From: Negativicutes bacterium
Lineage (GTDB): Bacteria > Bacillota_C > Negativicutes > Sporomusales_B > JARLHX01
NCBI GenBank assembly: GCA_031292035.1
Contig: JARLHX010000223.1
Coordinates: forward strand, 6,756 to 70,755
DNA: 64,000 bases
Reading direction: 5' to 3'
Shown: piece by piece, positions 17,901 to 25,069 of the stretch
Layout of the letters: each line of letters begins with the position of its first letter
Numbering within the stretch: the stretch's first letter is position 1
Program-made: the position numbers and the translations under genes
Notes under the pieces: model-generated
Database searches by the model: none
What the model saw: the letters and a program-made list of their open reading frames with translations, nothing else
What the model was told of the DNA's origin: nothing

Positions 17901-20260
17901 CTGTCGCCGTAAAGAATGCCGGAAAAGACGCTGGTGGATGACGTGCCCAGCGGCGCCCAGGTGCCGGTCAGAGCGAGGTCGTTGCCGAGGAAGTAGGTCC
18001 CGGCCAGGTTGGTGCCGATGCTCAGCAAATCGTTGACGGTGGTGATGACCAGGCCGGTGTTGTTGCCCCAGCGCAGCAGCAGTTGGCCGCCGTCGCTGAC
18101 CCGCCAGGTATTGGTCAAATCCCAACCGGCGGTTGTCGCCTGAGTGGCAATATTGGCGCCTGACAGCGAGTTAGTAACCGTGCCGCCGCCGGTCCCCACC
18201 AGGGCTGCCACATTGCCGCTGCCGCTCACCGTGCCGGAGCTGTAGGAAGTGGTGATGGCGCCGCTGTTTTTGCCTGCCAGACCGCCGACGTTATCGGCCG
18301 TTCCGGTGCCGCGCGCCGTGCCGAGCAGCGAGAAATAGCTGGTTGTGATGCTGCCGGTGGCGGCGTTGTAGCCGGCCAGTCCGCCGACATTACCGCTGCC
18401 GCTGACAGCGGCCAGGGCGAAGGAGGTCGTGATGCCGCCGGCGTTGTAACCGGCGATGCCGCCGGTGTCGGCCCCGGCCGCGCTATCGCTCACACTGCCG
18501 CCAAGGACATAGGTGTTAGCGACGGTGCCGGCGTTGTAGCCCACCAGGGCGCCGACATAGCTGTTGCCTGTGCCCCCGCTGACGCTGACGTTGGTCAGGC
18601 CGACATCGTGGATGGACGAGCCCGCGCCGATGTAGCCGAACAGGCCGACATCGGCCGAGCCGATGTAATTGCTGATCGTCAGATTACGAATGGTATAGTC
18701 GTTGCCGTTGAAGCTGCCGGTAAAGGCGCTGACGCTGCTGCCGACAGGCACGAAGCCAACTGTCGGCGCCATCCTGTAGCTCGCCATGTCGAGATTGCCG
18801 GCTAGGGTGTAGCTGGCCGTCGGGTCCATCGCCATAAGCTGCAACTGGTGGGAGTTTCGGATGGTGGTGCTGTACTCCCACCGCAGGAAGGGGGTGGTGT
18901 AGCCGTCGATCATGTACCACATGCTGCCGCCGCCGGCGCCGGTGCCGCTGATGTCCCAGTCGGCGTAATTCGCCGCCTTCACCATCTGGGCCGACGTCAG
19001 GCCGGTGGCCGCGACATTGCCGCTGCCGGCGTTGGTGCCGACGGCGTAGGCTTGCCCGGATTTATCGGTGTTCCAGTAGGAGCCGGTAATGGCGGAGGTG
19101 GCCGTCAGGTACCCGGCCAAACCGCCGGTGTGGGTTGCGCCGCCGGGGTAGCCGATGCTGCCGGCGCTGTAGCTGTTGGGGATACTTATGTTCGTGCCGT
19201 AGCCCACCAGACCGCCGAGGTAAACCACTATTGAAGTAGTTGAGCCGTCGCTGGAGCTGACGGCGCTGGTGCTGTAGCTGTTGGTGATTTTGGTGCCGAC
19301 GCCGCTGGAGGAGTCATAGCCCACCAGGCCGCCGCCCCTCCAGAGTAGGCCGCTCACCGTCCCGGCGCTGTAATCCTGATCCAGGATCGAGTCGGTAGTC
19401 TGGCCCACCAGACCGCCGGCATATGTGTTTTGACCGCCCACAACAGCGGCGGTGCTGTAGCTGTCACTGATTTTGGAAGTGGTCAGGGTACCCACCAGGC
19501 CACCGGTATTGCCACCACCGTTCACGGTGCCGGTGACATAGCTGTTGTCGATGAGGCTGTTGGTGGCCGTACCGGCGATGCCGCCATCGGACGCATTGAC
19601 ATCGACTAGGCCGAGGTTGCGGACAATCGCTTTAGTGATGCTGCTGAAAAGACCTGTCTTCAGGTTGCTGATGGTATGACCGTTGCCATCCAGTATGCCT
19701 TGAAAGTTCTCATATGGATTTGAATAGCTACTGCCGTTAATATCGTTGCCAAGGGCATACACGCCGATTGTCGATGCCGTTGATAGCTTCTGCAAGTCGG
19801 CGTCGTTGTTGACCAGCATGTAGGAGGTCAGGCTGCCGTTGGTGACCTTGGAACTGTACGGGCTGGTTATGGTTCCCGTCCCGGCGGTGGCCGCCGTGGT
19901 GGCTGTGCCGGTCCAGGTGGTTATGGTCGCCGCATCGGTGTAGCTGGCCGGGTTGTAGTAGATGGACACCTTGTTGCCTGTGCCGCTGCCGCCGGTCAGA
20001 CTGACGGCGGCCCCCAGAGTTACCGTCCCGGTGTCGGAGCCGGTGTTGTCGGCCCGCAGCACGAGATTGCCGCCACCGGTGCCGGTGATGGTGGCATTGG
20101 TGGCGATATTGCGGTAGGCGCTCAGCGTCAGGGTGGTTGGACTCGCCCAGGTTATTGCGTCATTAACGAAAATATCGCCGTTGGTGCCTGTCGCGCCCAT
20201 GCTCGATAGGATGGTGACATTGCCCCCGGCGAGGTTTGTGTCAAGCGTAGCCGCTGTCAT
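11921..20260 (-). CDS. Two-partner-secretion exoprotein TpsA, C-terminal GLUG-repeat part (frameshifted from N-terminus)
   Basis: 2779 residues of a giant secreted or surface protein. The frame stays open upstream of this ATG to about 20371 and encodes GNWLLDPADFTIAASGGD, the conserved continuation of haemagglutinin-like TPS proteins. So this is the rest of the protein whose N-terminus is at 20341-21621, and together they would be about 3250 residues. The body is built of GLUG-type repeats (core GGLVGYN or GGLAGQN, about 25-30 residues each). They are arranged behind five head modules beginning near residues 145, 470, 735, 1480 and 1760 (for example NAHQLQLMAMNLGATYSLAG). The last 430 residues are repeat-free and end VVGKGVNLPADAISSN. 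No membrane anchor or LPxTG is present. A likely role is adhesion or matrix formation. Confidence 0.8.
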   Translation of the reverse strand: MTAATLDTNLAGGNVTILSSMGATGTNGDIFVNDAITWASPTTLTLSAYRNIATNATITGTGGGNLVLRADNTGSDTGTVTLGAAVSLTGGSGTGNKVSIYYNPASYTDAATITTWTGTATTAATAGTGTITSPYSSKVTNGSLTSYMLVNNDADLQKLSTASTIGVYALGNDINGSSYSNPYENFQGILDGNGHTISNLKTGLFSSITKAIVRNLGLVDVNASDGGIAGTATNSLIDNSYVTGTVNGGGNTGGLVGTLTTSKISDSYSTAAVVGGQNTYAGGLVGQTTDSILDQDYSAGTVSGLLWRGGGLVGYDSSSGVGTKITNSYSTSAVSSSDGSTTSIVVYLGGLVGYGTNISIPNSYSAGSIGYPGGATHTGGLAGYLTATSAITGSYWNTDKSGQAYAVGTNAGSGNVAATGLTSAQMVKAANYADWDISGTGAGGGSMWYMIDGYTTPFLRWEYSTTIRNSHQLQLMAMDPTASYTLAGNLDMASYRMAPTVGFVPVGSSVSAFTGSFNGNDYTIRNLTISNYIGSADVGLFGYIGAGSSIHDVGLTNVSVSGGTGNSYVGALVGYNAGTVANTYVLGGSVSDSAAGADTGGIAGYNAGGITTSFALAAVSGSGNVGGLAGYNAATGSITTSYFSLLGTARGTGTADNVGGLAGKNSGAITTSYSSGTVSGSGNVAALVGTGGGTVTNSLSGANIATQATTAGWDLTNTWRVSDGGQLLLRWGNNTGLVITTVNDLLSIGTNLAGTYFLGNDLALTGTWAPLGTSSTSVFSGILYGDSHTISGLTISGSSLPAIGLFGYTNGAAISGLSLSGVNITGTAGTNQYVGGLAGYANNTVFSNDSVAGSVSGGGSASITASVGGLVGDNTGSAGLITGSSSAADVTATATGTQAGGLVGTDSSAQFIAISNSSSTGTVTDTAFGSNTVALGGLVGKNTYGGIDNSYSTATVTGNNGVFIGSMAIANSGGIGGLVGVNLDTVSNSYFGGAVTDNVGGSAAGGLVGGDSFGYGIVNSYTTAAATVVGTNTNASTSASYIGGLVGYVGDASVSVTGSRNAATVTAGNTTASTSTSNVGGVAGYVVTNGNIINSSNSGAISYSGIGTNYVGGVGGQILGIITGSSNSGVVTDTSSNSSYVGGLAGKSAAVSQSHNTGAVTGIFTGCGAYQIGGLGGYIATSIANSYNTGAVTVTANIPATTSGFSVYEGGLAGQGYRAVTSNSYNTGAVTATITSGSTSTANALYVGGFEGYSAGTTGSTTGNYSSGAVKVTLNSSAGTFNNYVGGLMGYNTGTTGSTTGNYSTGTATLNVTGSAGIYNNYVGGLMGYDSITSTGSTANSYSTGAATLDLSGSTGGTFTNYVGGLIGNVSANVSGAYSAGAIKVTTGAGSNTNHVGGLAGNVAASRTVANAYWNTDAAGATGVGSSLGTLANVTGLTTAQMVTQSSYTGLDFTNTWYMIDGYTYPFLRSEYSNTVTNAHQLQLMAMNLGATYSLAGNIDMTGYNMAPLVGFAAVGSSTTPFTGTFNGNDYQINGLTITGATGDVASLFGYTGSGATIHDIGLTTASVSGGAASNVGGLVGYNAAGSTVYNTYAIDTVSGAGSVGGLVGTNAGTVQTSFTDSTVTGSGAVGGLAGTNTGTVTDISYLGGTVSGTGSADTVGGLVGLNTGTIKTSYSGAGSVTGAAAGALVGANNGTVTDSVWNITVAASLPGIGSGTTTGATGLDSTQLGDKTNTAYANWDFTNTWMMSGGQPILVWSTTSGYLILNAAQLENISSNLGATYLLLANIDLTGDNWTPIGTSSSAFTGTLIGNGYTISGLDIENSTQASIGLFGYTGAGAKISNVNLTAVTVVGGASNQYVGGLVGYNGGTFANVSLSGNVSGSYAGGYVGGLAGYSSGTIANSYTTGTVMASGNAGHAGGLAGQNAGVISASYSAATVTASGTGAIAGGLAGLNSSSATTAISGSYFTGAVVGNGDNAVLGGLVGESDSGGIDGSYSKATVTVTANNAGSIAGGLVGLNKAAITNSYADSGSAVTASGASSYAGGLAGQTSGSIASSYSKAVVTASGSGSYAGGLAGQNSGSIASSYNSGAVTASGDGSYAGGLAGQNSGSIASSYNTGVVKVANVGAVYSYAGGLTGKNASGGSIATSYNTGAVTADGAGSSDVGGLAGYNAGTVATSYNTGAVTAGGSGSNVGGLAGENAGTIKTSYSVSAVSSSGANSNAGGLAGQNDAGGSIIDSFAFAGVNSSGATSNVGGLVGNNLGSLGTSYSVSAVSSSGTNSNAGGLIGTNAISGTVTNAIWNTDAAGQTSGIGSDLGTSTNVQGLTSAGMKSAANYAGWDLTGTWGALDGKAFPYLRWQYSFTPTDAIDGTVVNGGYGLTVEAFGTSKTFTGVTYDAAGDYYILVPDLLSATSQGTVGGPSLILAVAGNPDFRANSIYCSVSSSYDLYKDTLYFWSGGTGFNTVTAPTISDTSIANVATPARAIASGDLIYTVAVPAGYPAGYSGVNSPDRDLTVQGNLVATGLAWGGSSGAIAATGSITLDNTLNGTSSAEMAVNNYGNGTARTIFAGGDITIKVSGNLTIDDAQAYSGANSSSGTTVGYYDYTPRIVAGGNVTVVCGGEFINFFGPRAIEAGGRYLVYATQQKIYSADAYTFYTRHSANDTPDRIRVLNAVNESGELSYDTRGGLASDFVLWGTSYGDAVPDSGSGFIYTAANPLAQPLTSAQTMRQQAGGSAQAGGARWPSAVFTAGATDFSEQGSPLLTVVGKGVNLPADAISSN
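13922..14182 (-). repeat. Near-identical 87-bp tandem repeats in tpsA
   Basis: Three consecutive copies of an 87-bp unit start at 13922, 14009 and 14096 (each beginning GGCGATGCTGCCGCT). They encode 29-residue GLUG units of the type GSIASSYNSGAVTASGDGSY. Their near identity at DNA level suggests recent unit duplication and a site of copy-number variation. Confidence 0.8.
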
Positions 20261-20340
20261 GTCGCCGCCCGAGGCCGCAATGGTGAAGTCGGCCGGGTCC
20301 AGCAGCCAGTTGCCGGCCGCGCCCTTGGCCGCCAGAGTGG

Positions 20341-21621
20341 TTACACTGGCGCTGTCGCCGACTTTAAGGCTATGTGGCCCGAGGTCTCGACCTGGCCGCC
20401 GTTGCCGCCCACCGCGCCGCCGCGGGCGCTAATCTGTCCGTTAAACACCGTTTTGTCATCGGCCCACACCGCCACCTTGCCGCCGTTGCCTTGAACAGTG
20501 GCGTCGGCGTTGATCGTCGCTCCGGCCGCTACCGTCGTCATGGTGGCGTTCTGCTCCGATCCCTGTCCCTGGAAGTTGCCGCCGATCAGAGCCGTGCCGC
20601 CGCCGGCGTAGCCTGACACGTCGACTTTGGCCCCGTCGGTCAGGGCTACCGTCTCGCCCAGCACCTTGACGGTGCCGCCGGTCTGCCCGAAGTCTTTGCT
20701 CGAAGCGTCGAGAGTGCCGCTGTTTGTTACAACGCCGCTGGTTCCCCCGTCGAGGCGGATGACGCCGCCCGTATTGTCGATGCTGCGAGCCTGAATGACG
20801 CCGCTGTTGTTGACCACCGTACGGGCCAGGGCGTTGGCCGCGCTGGCAGTCATGACGACCTGGCCGCCGTCGGCCTGGATAAGGTTATGGTTGGCGACGC
20901 TGGCGTCCACCGCCGACTGGTTCACGGCCAGACTTAAGAGGCCGTCGCCGGAGAAGTCCAGGGTGACGGCGCTGCCGGCCGCCAGGGCCACTGTGCCCTT
21001 CTGGGCGCCGATGACGCCGTCGTTGGCCACCTGGGATCCCAGCAGGGCGACGTAGCCGCCGCTTGCGGCGGTGATGGTCCCTTGGTTGGTCACACTGCCG
21101 CCGCTGCCGCTGAAGGTATAGTTGCCGCTCAGAAAATCGCTGTCGGATAAACCTAGGGTCGAGGCCACCAGCCCGCCGACGTTGACCGAGGCTCCCTTGG
21201 CGAACAAGATGCCATTGGGGTTGATGAGAAATACCTGGCCGTTGGCGTTCAGGTGACCGTAAATGCCTGACGCGTCGCTTCCCAGCACCCGGTTGAGGGC
21301 GATGGAGCTTGAGCCGGGCTGGATGAAATTGACCGTTTCGCCGCTGGCGATAGAGAAGCTTTGCCAGTTGATGCCCAGTTTGTTGGTATACTGGTTAATA
21401 GTCATAGTATTGCCGCTCTGGCTGATGGTGCCGCTGCCGGTGGTCACCTGGCCGCCGGTCGGGTTGGCGCAGCCGATGCCCATCGAGCTGAGCATGATTC
21501 CCGCCGCCATGAGCGGCGGCAATATGGCTTTGGCCGCTCTTTTCAGAGTAGTCATCCCTTGCCCGGTTTGTGGCCGGCATGGTTTGCTGCGCTCCCAGTC
21601 GCGTCGCCACTTTCTCTGCAT
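20341..21621 (-). CDS. Two-partner-secretion exoprotein TpsA, N-terminal TPS domain (truncated by frameshift)
   Basis: 426 residues. The start at 21619-21621 has AAGGAGG upstream; an in-frame ATG 17 codons earlier lacks one. The long basic leader (MQRKWRRDWERSKPCRPQTG) before the hydrophobic segment is an extended signal peptide, usual in TpsA proteins. The filamentous-haemagglutinin TPS domain follows at about residues 50-180: NTMTINQYTNKLGINWQSFS, ALNRVLGSDASGIYGHLNAN and the hallmark FLINPNGILFAKGASVNVGG. Residues about 180-415 are right-handed beta-helix repeats. The frame ends prematurely after GGQVETSGH; another frame continues with the expected sequence. The gene starts 23 bases after tpsB stops, the canonical partner order. 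Confidence 0.9.
   Translation of the reverse strand: MQRKWRRDWERSKPCRPQTGQGMTTLKRAAKAILPPLMAAGIMLSSMGIGCANPTGGQVTTGSGTISQSGNTMTINQYTNKLGINWQSFSIASGETVNFIQPGSSSIALNRVLGSDASGIYGHLNANGQVFLINPNGILFAKGASVNVGGLVASTLGLSDSDFLSGNYTFSGSGGSVTNQGTITAASGGYVALLGSQVANDGVIGAQKGTVALAAGSAVTLDFSGDGLLSLAVNQSAVDASVANHNLIQADGGQVVMTASAANALARTVVNNSGVIQARSIDNTGGVIRLDGGTSGVVTNSGTLDASSKDFGQTGGTVKVLGETVALTDGAKVDVSGYAGGGTALIGGNFQGQGSEQNATMTTVAAGATINADATVQGNGGKVAVWADDKTVFNGQISARGGAVGGNGGQVETSGHIALKSATAPV
20366..20380 (-). other. Frameshift junction in tpsA
   Basis: The upstream frame reads VETSGH then runs into an early stop at 20341. The frame displaced by one base reads SLKVGDSASVTTLAAKGAAG and continues for about 2,800 codons. 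The displacement equals loss of one base or gain of two around GGCCACATAGCC (minus strand). No slippery heptamer was seen, so this is more likely a mutation, phase variant or sequencing error than programmed frameshifting. Confidence 0.85.
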
Positions 21622-21644
21622 GTTTTTGTCCTCCTTGCGAAAAA

Positions 21645-23351
21645 TTAGAAGTACTGGACGCCCGACAGCCACCAGCGTCCCTTGCGGTCGGCTTCCGAAG
21701 TCACCGGAGCCGGGCCGAGTTTCCAGGCGTAGTCTACCCGGACGGTGTAGTCCTTGCTGGCGCTGGTGATCAGTCCCAGTCCCACGCCGTGAAGGGTCCG
21801 GCCATTGTCGCCCGCGCCCGGCCAGGGATTTTTGTTGACCACAATATGGCCGGTATCAATATAGGCCGCCAGTTGCAACTCCGGGGTCGGCATATTCAGG
21901 CGCAGTTCGCCCCGGGCCAGATAGCCCGCGTCGCCGGAGGCCTCGCCCTCGGGATAGGCCCTGACGCCCCGGTAGCCGCCGATAAACAGTTTTTCCGACG
22001 AGTCGAGGTTTTTGTTGGCCAGTTGGCCGCTGAAGTCGAACAGGAAGCTCAGGCGGTTGTTGATGACCTGCTGGCGGCTGTAATTGAAGCTGGCTTTCGT
22101 GTAGCGGCCGGCGGTCTGCGCCGTCTGACTGTCGTCGCTCTGCGCCGAGTAGCCGTAGAGATCTGTGCCGCCGACGATGGACAGATTGCCGCTGGAAAGG
22201 GTCAGAGAGTAACTGTTGACGCCCAATTTGTCCCGGCTGTCACCATTTATGCCGAAGTTCCATACGTAGTCGCGCTTGTCAGCCAGGGTGATATCCAGGC
22301 CCTTGTCGGCCAGTTTGCGGTAATCAAACCCGATCTGGATGTTCACGTTGTTGTCGCGCGAACGGCGAAGGGGATAGGTTTCGAAAATGCTGGTTGTGTT
22401 GGACTTGCCGGTGTAATCGAGGCTGGCGAATTCTTTTCCCAATAAGTAGTGCATGTTGGAAAAACTCACTCCCAGCTTGGCCCCCTGATTGCCGACAGGG
22501 GTCAGGTAGCTGACGCTGGCGTTGTTCATGCCATCCCCGGAATAGTTGTTGCCGAGGCTGATGACGTCGCCGCTGCCGCTGACGTTGTTGATGGTCAGGG
22601 TCATGTTGCTGACGCCCTGGCCGGTGTAACGGTTGCCGTAGTTGTCCAATGAGAAAGTGCCGACGACGTCCTCGGTGTCGGTGATTTCAAGGATAAGGTC
22701 GGTGCTGCCGGCGGTCTTGCCGGGAGCCAGAGTGGCCTTGATGCTGACGCCGCTGGTGTCGCTGAGGAGCAGCAGGGCCCGTTCCAGCACGTCTTTTTTT
22801 ACATAGTCGCCAATCTTGACAGGGCCCAGCAGCCCTTCGGCGACAGTGGTTTTCAGGTGGGACCGGTTGCGGATGTCGATTTGTCCGTACTGGCCTGGCA
22901 CAACGGTGATTTCCACTGTCCCGTCCTTGATATCCTGGGCCGGGACATAGGCGTTGGCCACCATGTAGCCCCGCTGGTTGAGGTACCCGGCGATCCGCTG
23001 GGCGAGCGCCTGCATTTCGGTAAGGGAAAGCTCCTTGCCAGCCGCGTCCTTGACCAGTTCCTGCAGTTCGGCCTGGCTGACAGGGCCCGCGCCGGTGACG
23101 CGAAAACCGTTCACCCTGATTTTGGGGCCCGCATCCTGGACCGGCCCCGGCTTTTCTTCCTGGTTTATTTCGATGGTGACGCTATTTTTGGCGGGCTCGG
23201 GCAGCTTCTGTTCCTCCAGGCTGCTCTTGATGGTGCCGGCGTTGGGTGGTTCTACAGCCAAAGCCGGCGAAGTGGAACAGACCATGAAGGCCAGAAGCAA
23301 GCTCAGGCACCCCTTGCCCCGACCCCTGGCCGGAGCATGTGTTTTAGGCAT
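21645..23351 (-). CDS. Two-partner-secretion outer-membrane transporter TpsB (ShlB/FhaC/HecB family)
   Basis: 568 residues. The signal peptide is residues 1-32 (ending SPALA). A periplasmic linker is followed by the POTRA_2 domain (PKIRVNGFRVTGAGPVSQAE, LAQRIAGYLNQRGYMVANAY) and a second POTRA with RNRSHLKTTVAEGLL. The 16-strand ShlB barrel fills the C-terminal 350 residues, including the conserved loop-6-type motif GYRGVRAYPEGEASGD and a terminal aromatic (GVQYF) that acts as the BAM recognition signal. It secretes TpsA across the outer membrane after recognising its TPS domain. The gene lies directly upstream of tpsA and downstream of ompH and two small genes. Confidence 0.95.
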   Translation of the reverse strand: MPKTHAPARGRGKGCLSLLLAFMVCSTSPALAVEPPNAGTIKSSLEEQKLPEPAKNSVTIEINQEEKPGPVQDAGPKIRVNGFRVTGAGPVSQAELQELVKDAAGKELSLTEMQALAQRIAGYLNQRGYMVANAYVPAQDIKDGTVEITVVPGQYGQIDIRNRSHLKTTVAEGLLGPVKIGDYVKKDVLERALLLLSDTSGVSIKATLAPGKTAGSTDLILEITDTEDVVGTFSLDNYGNRYTGQGVSNMTLTINNVSGSGDVISLGNNYSGDGMNNASVSYLTPVGNQGAKLGVSFSNMHYLLGKEFASLDYTGKSNTTSIFETYPLRRSRDNNVNIQIGFDYRKLADKGLDITLADKRDYVWNFGINGDSRDKLGVNSYSLTLSSGNLSIVGGTDLYGYSAQSDDSQTAQTAGRYTKASFNYSRQQVINNRLSFLFDFSGQLANKNLDSSEKLFIGGYRGVRAYPEGEASGDAGYLARGELRLNMPTPELQLAAYIDTGHIVVNKNPWPGAGDNGRTLHGVGLGLITSASKDYTVRVDYAWKLGPAPVTSEADRKGRWWLSGVQYF

Positions 23352-23444
23352 AATCTCATCCTTCCTTGGTTGATGCGGCAGGGGCCTGTCCAGGACGGGC
23401 CCCTGCGTTTTCCGCTGCCGTCATGAGACGATACGGCGCCCGTA

Positions 23445-23774
23445 TCAGGCCTCCTCGGTTTCGGCTCTCTCAGTTTCGGCTCTCTCGGTTTCAGCTTTCT
23501 CCAGTTCCGGGGCGCCGACCACGCTTAGTCCTTCTGGCGGCTTGTCGGCTTTTTTCAATACTCCGGCCTCCACGAGCTGCTTCAGGATGTTGTCCTGGAC
23601 GGCCAGCGACTGGACGAACCCTTCCAACGGCATAACGATCCGCTTGCTGATGTCGACCACTGGCTGACCGTTGTCGCTCTTGAGGTGGGGCTGCAGTGTC
23701 ATCAGGTCGATGCGGATAAGATTGCCTGTGACATGAACGGCGCTGATGGCGTCGGCGTAAATTTCCTGGTTCAT
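23445..23774 (-). CDS. Small acidic-tailed protein of unknown function in the tps operon
   Basis: 109 residues, starting at the ATG at 23772-23774 behind a perfect AAGGAGG; an in-frame ATG 37 codons earlier lacks one. I do not recognise the family. Residues 1-85 look like a compact, mostly beta then alpha domain (EIYADAISAVHVTGNLIRID, ISKRIVMPLEGFVQSLA, VQDNILKQLVEAGVL). The tail is a short Glu-rich repeat (AETER twice, then AETEEA). There is no signal peptide, so it is cytoplasmic. It ends 93 bases before tpsB starts. A role in regulating or chaperoning TpsA/TpsB is possible by position only. Confidence 0.7.
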   Translation of the reverse strand: MNQEIYADAISAVHVTGNLIRIDLMTLQPHLKSDNGQPVVDISKRIVMPLEGFVQSLAVQDNILKQLVEAGVLKKADKPPEGLSVVGAPELEKAETERAETERAETEEA

Positions 23775-23893
23775 GATTTTCCTCCTTAAAATGCTGCGGC
23801 GCCAAGCGGCCGGCAGTCCGCTGCGGATGAACGGTGTTTCCTGCTGTTTCCACCTCATCCCGCGTCTGTCGGCCGAAACGGTCACCTCAAGCC

Positions 23894-24022
23894 CTATTGT
23901 TCCCCCTGTTCTTCAATTTCCCGTCTGGCTGTGGCCGCGGCGCCACACAATCCGGTCATGACCGCCCCGAGCGCCACTCCGGTCGCCAGCAGAAAGTAGT
24001 CCTTGAGTATCTCCAGCAACAT
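23894..24022 (-). CDS. 42-residue membrane micro-protein in the tps operon
   Basis: A short frame preceded by a perfect AAGGAGGAG with good spacing to the ATG at 24020-24022. The product begins MLLEILKDYFLLATGVALGA and ends REIEEQGEQ. It has a single hydrophobic segment, about residues 9-31, rich in Gly and Ala, and a charged C-terminal tail, consistent with a small inner-membrane protein. It fills the gap between ompH and the acidic-tailed gene and matches their direction. No family is recognised. The ribosome binding site and operon position are the main evidence that it is real. Confidence 0.6.
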   Translation of the reverse strand: MLLEILKDYFLLATGVALGAVMTGLCGAAATARREIEEQGEQ

Positions 24023-24102
24023 ACGGTCTCCTCCTTATCTGAATTGACTCATGCCCGGCCGGCAGACTTCGCGGTGGCAGCAGTTACATCTGCCGCCCTG
24101 GC

Positions 24103-24555
24103 CTATTTCCCGCTGATTTTTTTCAGCACATCGTCGGTGATGTCCAGCCCGCCGTATACGGCCACGCCTTTCTGTACAACGATGGCCATCCCTTTGGCTT
24201 CCGCCACTTCCCTGACCGCGGTGTTGATTTTGTCGGCGATGGGTCGCAATAGTTCTTGCCGCTTTTGTTCCACTTGCCGCATGAGCTGCAGGTTGAGATC
24301 CTGTTTTTCCTTGTCGCCCAGGCCGGCCGATTTGGCCTCGAATTCCTTTTTGGCTGCTTCCGTTTCGGCCTTGAGGGTTTCATTCGCTTTCTGGGTGTCC
24401 GGATGTTGATTAATCAGCAGGGGAAAGTCCACAAGGCCGACTGTCGGCGGTGCCGTCGGCACAGCGGCCTGCGCCGTGCCGGCCCCCATCGCCCCGAACA
24501 GGATCAGAGCCGCCAGCAGCATAGCGGTTATGGTTTTCCGAACAACATATTTCAT
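24103..24555 (-). CDS. OmpH/Skp-family periplasmic chaperone
   Basis: 150 residues, starting at the ATG at 24553-24555 behind GAAGGAAA. The signal peptide is residues 1-25 (MLLAALILFGAMGAGTAQA). The mature protein starts with the Skp beta strand (TVGLVDFPLLINQHP). It continues with a long charged coiled coil (residues 50-115, rich in Lys/Glu/Ala) and ends with a short strand (GMAIVVQKGVAVYGGLDITD), the standard OmpH fold. Skp holds unfolded outer-membrane proteins in the periplasm. Placed between exbD and tpsB, it is a plausible dedicated chaperone for TpsA/TpsB or the receptor. The main Skp usually lies near bamA, so this may be a second, specialised copy. Confidence 0.85.
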   Translation of the reverse strand: MKYVVRKTITAMLLAALILFGAMGAGTAQAAVPTAPPTVGLVDFPLLINQHPDTQKANETLKAETEAAKKEFEAKSAGLGDKEKQDLNLQLMRQVEQKRQELLRPIADKINTAVREVAEAKGMAIVVQKGVAVYGGLDITDDVLKKISGK

Positions 24556-24651
24556 GGTATTTTCCTTCTTCCCGCCCTTTGGGCAAATCATTGCGCGGAC
24601 CGGTTTTACCGGCCCACTGTAAAACCCCAGGCTGTTCAACAGCCGCGCTCT

Positions 24652-25065
24652 CTAACTGTTGGGGGATGGCCGCACCGCTATGGCCACCGCCGCTACCCCG
24701 CTTTGCCGGACGGCGTCCAGCACCTCGATCACCCGGCCGTGCTCCACGCCACGGTCGGCGTTGATGACCACCGACAGCTGCCTGCCGTCGTTCCGGAGCT
24801 GGCTGAGCCGAGACGTGACCTCGGCTGGCCCGCCGATCTGATCCTTGTCACAGAACAGGTTGCCGTCCTGGGTCAAGGTGAGCATCACCACCTGCTTTAT
24901 TTCCTCCTGACCGGTGGCGGCGTGAGGCAGATTGACCGGCAGAACATGCTGCTCGATCATGGCCAGGCTGGCCAGCATGAAAAACACCAGCAGGAAAAAC
25001 ATGGTGTCGATCATCGGGATGATCTCGATACGGGCTCTCTTCATCGTGCTTCGCGCCAGTTTCAT
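24652..25065 (-). CDS. exbD: Biopolymer transport protein ExbD
   Basis: 137 residues. There is one N-terminal membrane helix (about residues 14-36, IIPMIDTMFFLLVFFMLASL) with the conserved proton-path aspartate in MIDTMFFLLV, then a periplasmic domain (LPHAATGQ, LSVVINADRGVEHGRVIEVL). ExbD works with ExbB as the proton-driven motor that energises TonB. Its start lies 4 bases after the exbB stop, so the two are co-translated. The TolR alternative is less likely because tonB and a TonB-dependent receptor belong to the same locus. Confidence 0.9.
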   Translation of the reverse strand: MKLARSTMKRARIEIIPMIDTMFFLLVFFMLASLAMIEQHVLPVNLPHAATGQEEIKQVVMLTLTQDGNLFCDKDQIGGPAEVTSRLSQLRNDGRQLSVVINADRGVEHGRVIEVLDAVRQSGVAAVAIAVRPSPNS

Positions 25066-25069
25066 TTCA

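Noticed and set aside
13574..17941. Two long rightward open frames (573 and 709 codons) opposite tpsA
   Set aside because: They are mirror frames created by the biased, repeated GC-rich codons of the GLUG repeats. They have low-complexity Ala/Gly/His-rich products and no ribosome binding sites.
13240..19600. CRISPR-like array of regularly spaced repeats
   Set aside because: The repeats are in-frame coding units of tpsA with gradual divergence and no unique spacers; no cas genes are present.
20341..20380. Programmed ribosomal frameshift in tpsA
   Set aside because: No slippery heptamer with a downstream pseudoknot was apparent, and TpsA proteins are not known to use this; a mutation or sequencing error is simpler.
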